NCBI RefSeq assembly: GCF_000004075.3
Contig: NC_026660.2
Span: 30,197,498 to 30,261,497, forward strand
DNA length: 64,000 nt
Reading direction: 5' to 3'
Source of the DNA: Cucumis sativus
Lineage: Eukaryota; Streptophyta; Magnoliopsida; Cucurbitales; Cucurbitaceae
Positions within the stretch are counted from its first letter, which is position 1, and every line of letters starts with the position of its first letter. The notes under the pieces are model-generated. The model was not told the origin of the DNA. It searched no databases and saw nothing but the letters and a program-made list of their open reading frames with translations. This document shows, piece by piece, positions 37,161 through 52,747 of this stretch. Made by a program: the position numbers and the translations under genes.

Positions 37161-37560
37161 TCTGCAATGTTCCAATGCATAAGAGTGCTGTCACTCAGTC
37201 CATTAGTTAGTAGTGTGTTTTGAGATGGTAAAGCATTTAAATCACGCCATTAGTTATGTTTTTGCTTGGACTAATGGCAGTCCATTAGTTAACAATTTAG
37301 TCGAGATTGAAATGGGGAATTTGTAATGTTCTAGTGCAAAAAAGAATACTATCGTTGGGTCTATTAGTTAGTAGTGTTCTTGTTTTAAGACGGTTTAAAA
37401 TCACACCATTAATTGGTTTTTTGTTTCAACTAATGGCAATTAGTTAAACATTTATTGAAGTTTGAAATGGGAAATTGTATTGTTCTAATGCACAAGAATA
37501 GTTAGTGGTGTTCGTGTTCTAAGATGGTTAACCATTTAATCCTCACCATATTCATTCAAG
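37161..37560. repeat. Diverged tandem repeat, about 155-160-bp period, 2.5 copies
   Basis: Units begin near 37161, 37321 and 37475, each with (T/C)TG(C/T)AATGTT-CTA-TGCA-AAGA followed by ATTAGTTAGTAGTGT and an AATGGCA-TTAGTTAA block. It fills the gap between the 3' ends of the 84-residue gene and the helicase and reaches near the helicase stop codon, so part may be transcribed as 3' UTR. Confidence 0.75.
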
Positions 37561-37589
37561 ATGTTTTCAATATGTTACAAAATGGAACA

Positions 37590-40500
37590 CTAATCTTTCG
37601 TATGAGATTGATTGTTGATACCAACCTTTGCTTTGGAGGAGTTCCTATCTTTCTGTTTGCCCGCTCTAGAAGAAGACGTGATTGTACTCTTTCTGGATGT
37701 TTCTGATTCAACCTTTTCCTTCAGTTTCTCTAGGGCTGTTAATAATCATTAACAATCAAAGTGAGAAACACATCGAGAAAACATTTGTATGAAGAGACAT
37801 AAAAAAATATTATTTATTTATTTATGAAGCAGCTTCGCTGAAAACAACACATACTTCCTAACAAATTAACCCTGCGGCCTTATTTACTTTTGAAACGTGA
37901 AGAAAGAGCAGAGTGGATTTGATGCACGGACCAAGGAATATGGAACCCAACAATTTCAGTTACTTAGGTAATTGGTAAATTAGGGCAGTTTTTTTTCCGA
38001 GTAGTCAAAAGAGACGAGTTGTTACCAGAGACATAAGTAGGCTGAAGGAACTCAATTGAACTGGAAGGAAGGTTATGTACGGGACAAGAATCATTATCAG
38101 CCTTTTGCAGCAATTTCTTGAAACGCTTAACCTGAAACATATGAATCTAAGAATAAGCAAGTTGGATTAAGAAAATAGCTCAATTATTCATCTCTTAAAC
38201 TTTGTTTAACCAGAAACAAAGAAAGCTCAACCAAAAGGTATTACCGTCTAACAGAACTATAAAGCTCACTTACGTCTGATAGATTATCACAGAATTGTAC
38301 AAGGTCCAAGGGTATTATGATTTTACGTTAAATTGCAAGTGTAGTCCCTAAATTATCACATCTTTATTTATATGATCTTTCATCCTTAGTTTCAAAAGTG
38401 TAATAGATTATTGAACTTTTAATTTTGAGTCCAATATACTTTCAACTTTAACGAGTGTTTAATTAGATATTCAATTTTGTTACCAATAGGTGTCTATTTT
38501 TTATTATTCAAGCAACTACACAAAATGACAGTAGGATTTTCTTTTTAAAAAATTGAAAGATTAGGGTTACTACACAGAAAATTGAATTTGAAGACTAATA
38601 TATAATTACAGTAACTAATTGATCGATTGATTTTTTATCAATTTTGAATATGTTAGAAAACGCAGTGAGAGGCATAAAACCCCAATGAAATCACGAAAAC
38701 AACAAAATTGAATTGTAACGGCTTGATCACAAAATACCTCATCCTTTCTCAGCAATGTGAAACAACGCCCAGACTGCCCAGCTCTTGCAGTCCTACCAGC
38801 TCGATGAATGTATGTTTTTATAAATGCAGGCATATCGTAATTAATAACATTTTTCACACCCTCAACATCCATTCCACGAGTCATGGCATCAGAACTAACA
38901 AGTACTTGAATCTCCCCTCCCCGGAAAGCATTCAGTGTCTTGCTGCAGAACGCATGTAAATTTATTCACCAGGAAATCTCAGCAATAAAATGAACATCTA
39001 TAAGAGAGAATAAAAGCAAAAATGCAGTCTGCTCAAACTTACAAGGACATGTTAGGAGAATAAAATGATAAAAAACTTAAAAAGCAATACTTGATTTCCA
39101 TGGGACAAATACACTTGTCAATGTAAAAAATAACACTAATACGTGTCAATAAAAGGCACTTTTTGTCACATACAGAATTTTCAAGTATAATATTAAAAAT
39201 AATAGTCTTGTTACGAAACAATACAGAAAACTAAAATAATAGTACTACTAATAATAAATAAATATGTTTAAAAAAAAAAAAAAACCTTCTATGAAACAGA
39301 CGTGGGCCAGTTGGAGAATAATCGTATGTTCTATATAACAAAGTTACGGTTTCTTATCTAGGAAGCCTGTCCATAGAAATAAGTAGGTCTGACTCTGAAT
39401 ATCAAGAATCATAGTCCAAGAAATTAAGAGAAGTCCCAGGTTTCATTGCTTCTGACAATACTCAAAATGGGGACGGAAAAAGCACTCATGTTAAAAACAA
39501 ACTTCCAGTGTTACCTTCTTAATGATTGGCGTTGAAGCCCTGAATACTCTTTGATCTTGAGTTCCAAGTCTTCAAAAAAGTTGAGTAATGAGCATAGTCG
39601 ATGAGTAGACTCCACAGAGGATGTAAAAACAATACACTTCTCTTCTCCTAAACTCTGAAGTAGGGCAACCAGATATAACGGTTTGAGTTTCGATTCACAA
39701 ATCTGCAAAGAAACAAATTAAAACTAACTTAGGAACGTATTGATAATGTCATCAAAGAACGTTAAAAGTTGCAAATTAATCTCCTGGGATCCCGTTTCCA
39801 ACACCAACAATCAATAAGCATAGATTTTTATGAAATGATGAGAATCCAAATCAAAGTTGCAAATTAATCTCATAGGATCCCGTTTCCAACATCAAAAATC
39901 AATGAGCATAGATTTTTATGAATTGATTAGAATCCAAAGCCCAAAGCTAGGGTTAAACCCCCCGCCAAGATCAATGCCCAATGGTGTCCTATTTTTATGG
40001 TTAAGTGCATTTCTTTCCTTCCTAAACAAACACCCAAAAAATGATTCAATCACAGATTGATCAAGAGATGGGGCCAATTTACCATCATGTATGATTCCAA
40101 TTTCTCCGGAAGTTTATATCTTCTTTTCCCAGTTGTTAAGAATAGAGGATGATGCAGATCAAGCTGCGCAAGCTTGCCTGGATCCTGTGTAAGCGTTGCA
40201 GATAGAACCATCTTTGCAAGCCTTGGGTAAGGTTTTCCCTTAAAACCCCTCTCAACACCACTGTATGAATCCAAAAAAGTACATGCAGTCAGCACTATAC
40301 ATGTATACACGGAGGAAATTTTGAGATGAACCAAAAAGAACATGCAAGAGAAAGAAATGATAAGGCAGATTAATATTAACAATGCCAAACATCATTAGAA
40401 GTAGAACTTACAATCTCCTTATGGTTTTTAAGGATCCATCTGAACAAGGATTTGAAATGTAGGAAGGAAAGATGATACTGCTGTCATCAGCATGAGTCAA

Positions 40501-42552
40501 CTGAAGCACGGTAGGTAGCCAAGATTGATATGCTTCTCTTAATAACCTATCGGTCTCGTCAATAACCTGAATAATATCTCATAAGCAAATTGTAATGAGA
40601 CACCAATAGCTCAAAAATTGGTATATGTTGAAACAACCATTTAAACTAACACATGATAGCAGATTATTTGTAGATGTAAACCAAAATTTTCAGCTTACAG
40701 ACTCATTTTAAAATCAATGATCTCGACGAAACATCTGACATATAACCAGCTTTGTATTTGGTGTGACTATGCAGAATAAAATTACAATAGGGGAAAAATC
40801 ACCAACAAAAAAAGTCGCCCAAAACAGCTATATTGATTTTTTAAAATCTATACAATTCAATCAGCCAAATAAACTAATAACAAAGATACTATTTTAATAA
40901 ATATATAAATAAAAACACTTGTAGGCAGTGGAATGTAAATTTTCTGCATCAAATAAATTTGGGTCAGACTCAGTGACTACATCCATCCTTGAACCATAAT
41001 TTAACACAGTATCTCTTTTTTTCAGAAAAGACTTTGCCATAGTATATAACATCAACGTTAAACCTTCTCAAATAAAAATGTAACTAAAACTCCTAGTTTG
41101 TAACAATGAGTGCTTACAAGATAACGTAGATGCTGAAGAGTAAATCCCTTAGTGAAGTTAATATGGTCCATCAATCTTCCAGGTGTTGCCACCAATATGT
41201 CCACAGAACTCTGCAGCTCAACCAAAAAATCATCGGGATCATAACAGATTCCAGCCTCAAGCTTAGGTCTCTTGATGAGCTCAGAAATCTCATCAGCTAT
41301 GGAAGATTGACCAACAGCCAGACCTACAGATAAGCCCACTGCAGGTGCAATTGCAGAAAAAACCTCTTTAACCTGATTAAGAAGAATTGTGAGCATATTT
41401 CATGCATTTCATCAATAAGAGCAATTTCAGAGTTATTAAAAGATTCTTATCCAGAAAGCAAAGTTAATCTAATATCAAGATCGGATCCAATTCCTTGATC
41501 AGTTGAATAAATAGCATCATTAAACACTGTTTAGCCAAGAACATCCCTGGTCCATTTCCAGCAAAAATTGAATCCAAAAACCACAAAAATGGATAAGTCT
41601 CGGAATAAACTACAGGATATCAAAACAGAATACTTCCAAATCGATGATTCGAAACAGGATAGTAGCAGGTTCCAAACAAAAAAAGGGACATAAACTCAAA
41701 AGACTGCTCGTTTGCACTGTATAGGAATCTATATCTTAAATAAGTAGAAGCAAATCAAAAACCTGCAAGGCCAGATCACGAGTAGGCAGCACAACTAAAG
41801 CACGCAAGCATTTGACTGTACGACTTGACAGCATTTGCACTATTGGTAGGGCATAAGCTAAAGTTTTCCCACTTCCAGTTGGTGAATTAATACATAGGTC
41901 TCTATCAAAAGAACCGGGTCCAATTGCCTCTTGCCATACCGCTAATTGCACTGGAAACAGTGAAGAAATGCCCATGTTCTGCAAAGCTGCCTTCAATCTA
42001 ACGTTTGGGAGAAGAAAAAAACGTTAGAATTGTACCCTTGGGAAATATGAAAGCATCTAACTTAATTTTCTTCAGTCATAAAATATGGAAAGCTTTATCA
42101 AATGCTGTAGAAACTGAGCAACTAGACTCTAGGATAGTGAATCTCCCGGTACCAAAAATGAGACATCTAAATCTCGAGCTATATGGATCATAAGCTATGA
42201 GATAGAAAGATAAACCAAAATTTCAATTACTGTCGATACAATTCACAGAAATATTACAGTCCAATGCTCACAGTGAGATATCCAACCGAACATTCACTTG
42301 CTTCCAATGAACTGCTGTAAATGATGAATATCAAACTAAAAGTTGCAGAAGTCGATTTGAGGCCATAATCAATAGAAATGCTCGAAGACGGGAAGGCGTT
42401 AAGTATACAAACGATTAAGACGAAAGAGAAAATTGCCTGTGATCGAGCATAGGGAGGATCTCGAGGGGACATTCCTCGATTAGGGATACGTCGACAGGGC
42501 TTCGCATCCATGGTAGAACAGGGATGCGCTTTCGCTTCTGCTTATCCGCCAT
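37590..42552 (-). CDS. RH1: DEAD-box ATP-dependent RNA helicase 1 (RH1; DDX51/Dbp6-like)
   Basis: RNA helicase; the yeast relative Dbp6 acts in 60S subunit assembly in the nucleolus. Minus-strand exons: 42552-42437, 41997-41763, 41372-41118, 40566-40412, 40260-40083, 39702-39515, 38942-38738, 38131-38026, 37735-37590; 527 residues. Motifs in order: Q motif near Q56, Walker A SPTGSGKT (77-84), [22 protein letters not shown], motif II DETD (205-208) instead of DEAD, SAT (274-276), [17 protein letters not shown], and [10 protein letters not shown] (422-431). I recall DETD in Arabidopsis RH1 too, so it looks lineage-typical. The C-terminal tail ([14 protein letters not shown] then basic Ser/Lys-rich sequence) is not conserved. 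Intron 1 uses a GC donor. Introns also hold an 88-bp duplication and a repeat-like insert. Confidence 0.95.
38310..38615. repeat. Possible MITE-like insert in RH1 intron 7
   Basis: The left end (TTAAATTGCAAGTGTAGTCC) and the inverted right end (TAATTATATATTAGTC then TTCAAATT) are similar over about 25 bases, as imperfect terminal inverted repeats. The interior is non-coding. No target duplication was identified, so the call is weak. Confidence 0.3.
39765..39939. repeat. 88-bp tandem duplication in RH1 intron 5
   Basis: Two copies start AAAGTTGCAAATTAATCTC at 39765 and 39853 and contain GGATCCCGTTTCCAACA and AGCATAGATTTTTATGAA. They differ at about ten positions. Confidence 0.88.
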
Positions 42553-45500
42553 TGCTTCCAAGCACAGCTTCGGAATCAAAAACCCCACACAACCTTAGGG
42601 TTTTAGAAAGAAGGATAGTTGACAAAAACAAACCATAACAATTTTGGAAAATAGACCCAATATTGAAAAATAAGTTTTTTAGCCCTTTCGTTTTAAGAGT
42701 ATGTATGAAAAAGACCGAAACCTCCTCCGTTGTTTAATGGCTAAAATACTATTTTGTGGTGGTTTAGATAGACCGGGTTGTGGGGGGGTTTTCCTAAGCC
42801 AACCCGGATCAATTTGGCAAAGTGCATAACAACCTATACTATTTTTAATTATCTATATCAATAAATAAAATATCAATCTATGGCTTGGTTTTGTCTCCAT
42901 TTATCCAATATTTTATTATCTAATCTAGGACTATAACTTCAATTATATTGAATAACAGAGATAAATTATCGAACCTATGAACTTTCATAACTTTTGACAT
43001 AATTACATGACAATTATAATGACACTGATCTCCTTCTATCCATACACAATTGACTTAAATTGGAATAATTATTCAAGAAGTACAAATTTTTTAAAGACTA
43101 ATATTTCTTATAAGTTATATCTATCTAAATTATAATATAACGACATCGCTATAATCGAATATGCTATAAGCTAAAATAATGGTTGCATAATTAATATTTT
43201 GTTGACATACGCCTAATGATTCGTCCTCTTCAATGATACGGACATTAGCATCTTCATATAAACTATATAAAACCACATGAAGATAATATAAAAAATAAAG
43301 TAATTTCCATCACAATCAACCTTCATATTCAATGGTATATGAATCGTCATTACATATGTTCTTGGATTATATGAGAATAATTTAAAATGCAACCTTTGAA
43401 TATCAAAAAGTTCGAGTTTTTGTGTATTAAAAAATGAAATAAAAAAGTACGAAGCTTTTGTTTCCTTAAAGAAATAAATAAGTAAAGAATAAAAAAGAGT
43501 ACGAAGTCTTCTTCAAGTAAAACCTCTCCAAATAACACCTTCTTTTATATATATATATATAAGAACAAATTATTTTTTAATTATGGAATGAAGTCAGATT
43601 CAATAATTGAATATTATAACATGAAAATTAACACAACACCATTATTTATTCATTGGGTCATAAATTTTAGAATACGGGTATTTTTTAAAATAACAATATA
43701 AACTAAAATATTTACAAGTTATATGTTGGAGAAAATGAATAAATTTTTATTACTATGTATCAATGATACTGATAAAAGTATATTAATGTTTATTATTGAT
43801 ATAATCTGAAATTTTGATATATGTGAAATTTTAGACAATTTTTCATTAATTTTTTGTCTACAAATGAAAATATTTTATACATTCTAACTTTTTTTTATTC
43901 GTTAATCGATCATACGTGGAATGAGAGATTGAATCTCTAAACTTGAAATTGACAGTACAAATTCTATTAATTTGATCTTTTTGTTTATGTTGATTATACA
44001 TAGAGTGTGTCTGTGAAAAATTGAATTTTGAGACTAAAAACCTAATCTACAAATACAGTAACTCAATTGAATTATATTAATATCTGCTCCTGCTACCCCT
44101 TTAAAATTGATATCCATAAACTTATAAGATGAATAAAGTTATATCTTGACATGTTTGAAACCCACTTTCGAGTTTAGTTAATACACAATTTTAAATTTTA
44201 TATTTTACAGATGTATAAAAAACCTATCTCATAAAAATATTGATAACGATCAATTAAATTCGACAAATTATTGTAAATAGCAAAACAGTTAAAAATATTT
44301 ATACAATATAAAAAAACTCGATCTAAAATTTGAATGTGTTTTATAGATATTTTTAAATTTGAAAAATACTTTTGTATTTTAAAATTTTAAAATTTGGAGT
44401 TGTTTACATATGAATAAAAGGTCGTACCGTACCTCGAATGTATGTATACGGCCACGTGTCGCTGCTAAGGTAGCGAGTGCATTTAATAGGAAAACAACAA
44501 ACAAAAGAATATTCTTATGATGCCATTTAGTGAAAGGTCGACTAATGTATTATATTATATGATTGGATTCAATAATTCATTTTTATATTGACAAAACTTA
44601 CAACTTCCAATTAAATTGTTTCAAGGTGTGACATTAAAAAAAAAAGGTTACATAAGGTGGGTGTCTACATGTATGTAAGTAATATCGAAGAAATATATAT
44701 AAAAATATGAGGAATTATATTCGATGACAAAAACATTTAAAAAAACCGTTAATAACTCTTATTTTTTTGTATATTGTAAATTTGGCAAATTTAAAAGTGT
44801 AAATTGTATGAACTCTATTATCATAAATTTTTTTTTGCTATTTTTACAAACTTTCCTATAAATATACATAATCCCATAATTTGATAAATTTAATTAAGTC
44901 AGTTGTTCTTACGTTCAACTCACGTTTTAAAAGAAAAGTGAATGGTAAATGTTTAATAGTATAAAATAATAAATAAAAAAAAACACACAGAGGAACGTCA
45001 ATATTAAAGAATCCATCTAAAAAATTAGCATAAACGATCAAACAATTAAAAATATATACAAAATATAGTAAAATTTAAATCCGTCATTAACCTAAAACAT
45101 TGATGCATTTTTAAAAGTAGTGTTTATCTACAACAGTTATGGATAGACATCATCCAACCAAGGTAAATTATTTATTTTTTATGCTTGTTTTTACCATTTT
45201 TAAAATTTATATGTCAAACTTTAAATTTGATTGACATTGACACATTTATTTGCCTTTTAAATAATGTTTGAGAAGTTGAGAATCTCGTATTGAAAAAATA
45301 AAAAATGACTCATACTTGAATGAACTCCTCTTCTCATTATCAATTGGTTTTGAAATGAAATTTCATGCTATTGAATTTAACAAACAAAGATGCTTTTTGA
45401 ATATCCAACTTTTCTTAAAAATAGTTACGAAAAAACAAAATTTGAAAAATCTACTTACAAAAATATCATAATACACGGACCATTCTTTTTAAAACAGTAA

Positions 45501-46388
45501 TAATAATAATAAAATAAAGCAAATAAATAGGAGAAAATAAATAAATAAATAAAGGATATAATTTACCAAATCGATAATAAATAAATGAAAGGTTTAATTC
45601 AACCATTTATATAGTTTTATTTTTTCAAGAAAATCTCTTAGCCTTACATTTGTTTTTCTTTGGACGTGGAAAGATGATATAGATAGATAGATTGGATTAA
45701 CCTTTTAAAAATATCAAAAAAAATATTAAAACTATATATATATTTTTACTATATTTTGTAAATAGTTTTATTATTTTATTATATATGTATAAACTATGTT
45801 AGATTGATTTGGATACACAGATTATATAGATTTTAAATTAATTGATATATCATCAAAATTATAACACTTTTAACAAACATGAAATCATTAACTAAGACTT
45901 AATGCATGAAGTTTACAAACGTATTTGGTTTATGTTTATTTATGAAGTAACATAAACACAGGTAATAAATATGATTAGAACTTCAAATTTGGTACAATTA
46001 GGACATAACTGTTAAATAAAACCACTAATTAAATTTTTACAACTTTTATGATTTTTTAAACATTTCTAAAAATTATGTTAACAGTTTAATAACTAACATT
46101 CTAAAAGTCAAAAAAGAAAGAAAGAAAAAACTGTCAACCATTTAAGAAAAAATCTAAATATAGCTATTTTAAAATATAGTAAAAGGATAAAAAAATGTTT
46201 ATAAAATATATATTATATTATAGTTTACTATGTATTATGATATACTAATTTCCATTATATTTATTTAACCTAAGATGTAATTAAAAAAAGAAAAACCTAA
46301 AATGCATTTTTTATATTTATTAAAAAAAGAAATCTCTTTTACTAAAAGGAAAAGGGAAAATTCTCGGCATGTTCTCCGCTGCTCACCG
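42553..46388. other. Long AT-rich intergenic region
   Basis: After the RH1 leader this stretch is strongly AT-rich with no supported gene. A GCCACGTGTCGC G-box lies at 44451-44462 in a short GC-richer patch (44425-44480), about 2.5 kb before the CIPK gene. The frames over 43350-43538 and 44856-45041 look like random AT-rich sequence. Confidence 0.65.
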
Positions 46389-46396
46389 TATAAATA
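46389..46396 (+). promoter_or_regulatory. TATA box of the CIPK gene
   Basis: TATAAATA followed about 30 bp later by a non-AT-rich leader. It lies 530 bp before the ATG, implying a long or spliced 5' leader. Confidence 0.65.
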
Positions 46397-46559
46397 TAGA
46401 GATGAATGCGCCTCGGCTTCAGCGGAATTCACATCTTTTAATCAAACCTTCAACTGAATTCAAAATTCCCACTTGTTCGGTTCTTCTGAATCATTCGAGC
46501 GCCAAAATTCTCAGATTCTTACGATAGATTCCAGTCTCCACCGACCACCGGATTGTTTA

Positions 46560-46862
46560 ATGCGCCGTCACATGCATAGTTTCCTCGTTCCACGTTCCAA
46601 ATCTTGTTTCGTCGTTATAGAATGATTGTTTAATTGATTTACCATGCCCCATGTGCTCGGCTTTTGATCGTCGTCCTAGAATCATCTTTTCGCAGTTTTT
46701 AGCTTTTTAGAAATCCTTTGTTTGAGATTGATTCTGAGAAAGAGTAGTTCGTGTTTGTTCGTTGGTTTCATCGTTGTCGTTTTGTTTTTTAGATTGAAGT
46801 AGGGGAGGATGAGTGTGGTCAAGTGTCAGGTATGGCAACCGTGTAAGAAGAAGAGATCTTGA
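46560..46862 (+). promoter_or_regulatory. uORFs in the CIPK leader
   Basis: If the leader is unspliced it contains complete ATG uORFs at 46560-46625 (21 aa, MRRHMHSFLVPRSKSCFVVI then E), 46622-46633 (3 aa), 46644-46667 (7 aa, MPHVLGF) and 46809-46862 (17 aa, MSVVKCQVWQPCKKKRS). A leader intron ending at the TTTTTTAG near 46791 could remove the first three. The effect on translation is inferred. Confidence 0.45.
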
Positions 46863-46926
46863 TCGGGGGAGTTTGTAGGGAAGTAGGGGATTGAAGGGGT
46901 GAAGGAGTTTAGAATTGGAGACGGAT

Positions 46927-51383
<4,457 letters not shown>

Positions 51384-52747
51384 TGAAAATTCTGTAATTG
51401 CTTCTTTGGAGGGAATGATATGCAAACCCCACCCCCATCCCACCCCCCCAGATGAAATGACTTGTTAGAATGTAATGAATATACGATTTTTTATTTTATA
51501 ATTGATTTTTTTTAAACATAAACTATAAATATGTTTGATAATTATTTTCAATTCTTTTTATCAGAAATAAACAATGATGCCTAGTTTGTGTTTGTTTTAT
51601 AGTTGAAACGAAATTGAGTATGTGTAATATGATAAATCTTTTGTAACTTATTGAAAGAAACACAAAACCATTACTGAGTGCAGTTTCAGTTCTAAAATTT
51701 AAAATTAAGAAAATATAAATTTATACCTTCCAACTCGAACTTGTATCGATTTAACTAATAATTTAAACCTTAGACATCCTTAAAATATATTAATTTAAAT
51801 TCTAAAAATTTCATACAATTCTCAACTTTCGTATATTAATCGACTTACGTGACAGATAGGAACTAGTTCGATTACACAATTCTGTAAATTATAAACCATA
51901 GTTATTTTATTCTACTTGATCTTTTTTATCAATGAAAATTTAAACTTCATGTAATGTTTTAATAGCGTGCATTTCATGAAATAGAAAAAGAAATCTGTTT
52001 CAGTAGATTTCAACTTTTAAGCAAGAATTTAAACACAATAACTCATTTCAGGATGTAGATGTTCAATTTTGATTTACAAAGACATCCTTGTGTTCAACCC
52101 CATTCATCCACTTCACTTATATAGTTATAGATAGGGATCTTATAATTTTGATACACGTTTTTTAATATTTCACACTGCACAATAAATAAATTTCCCATAG
52201 ATGAAAAGCAAATTTAAAATTATCAATTTAAATAATTTTTTGTTAGGCATGAAAGGATAAAAATTTTGATTTTTTTTTTCCTTTCAATATATTTTTTTAA
52301 AATTACCATTCAACTAAACTCCAAAAGAAATACATAAATATAGATTTGAAGAAAAAAAATAAAGTGTGAAGGTTAGTTCCCTAATAATTGGAAGTGGGAG
52401 AAATTAATTGAATTTCAATTTGATAGAAAATGTGAAAAAGAGAAACAAAAACAAATGTCAATGAATTTCCAAGTGAGACTATGAAAAAATAGAAAAGGGC
52501 AAAGCTTTGAGGAGGTAGCTGGTAGGAAAGAGCGTTTCCTCTTTTGAGTTTTACACCGCTAAGTGTATGGCTATGCTTCGCCGTCGTCATCAAAAAGCCT
52601 TCAGCGGCGGCGCTCTCTTTTGTATCAAACCCAGTTTTTCCTTCTTCTCTCTATAACTCTTCTTCTCTTATCCCTCTCCTCTGTATCTTTTCATCTGTGA
52701 AGCAACACCATCGTCTTCTCTGTTATAAGCTTTTTGGGAGGTGCAGG
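51384..52747. other. Spacer between CIPK and SPS genes
   Basis: CIPK 3' UTR with a C-rich run (51427-51451, CCCCACCCCC type), then AT-rich DNA. From about 52500 a C/T-rich leader leads to the SPS start and includes a short uORF. No other gene. Confidence 0.65.
52567..52656 (+). other. uORF (29 codons) before the solanesyl diphosphate synthase
   Basis: The ATG frame MAMLRRRHQKAFSGGALFCI ends at TAA 52654-52656, about 90 bp before the main ATG and in another frame. It is basic, but nothing shows that it is translated or functional. Confidence 0.35.

Noticed and set aside
52544-52747. N-terminal extension of the prenyltransferase
   Set aside because: The open frame starts at TTG, and no in-frame ATG precedes 52748.
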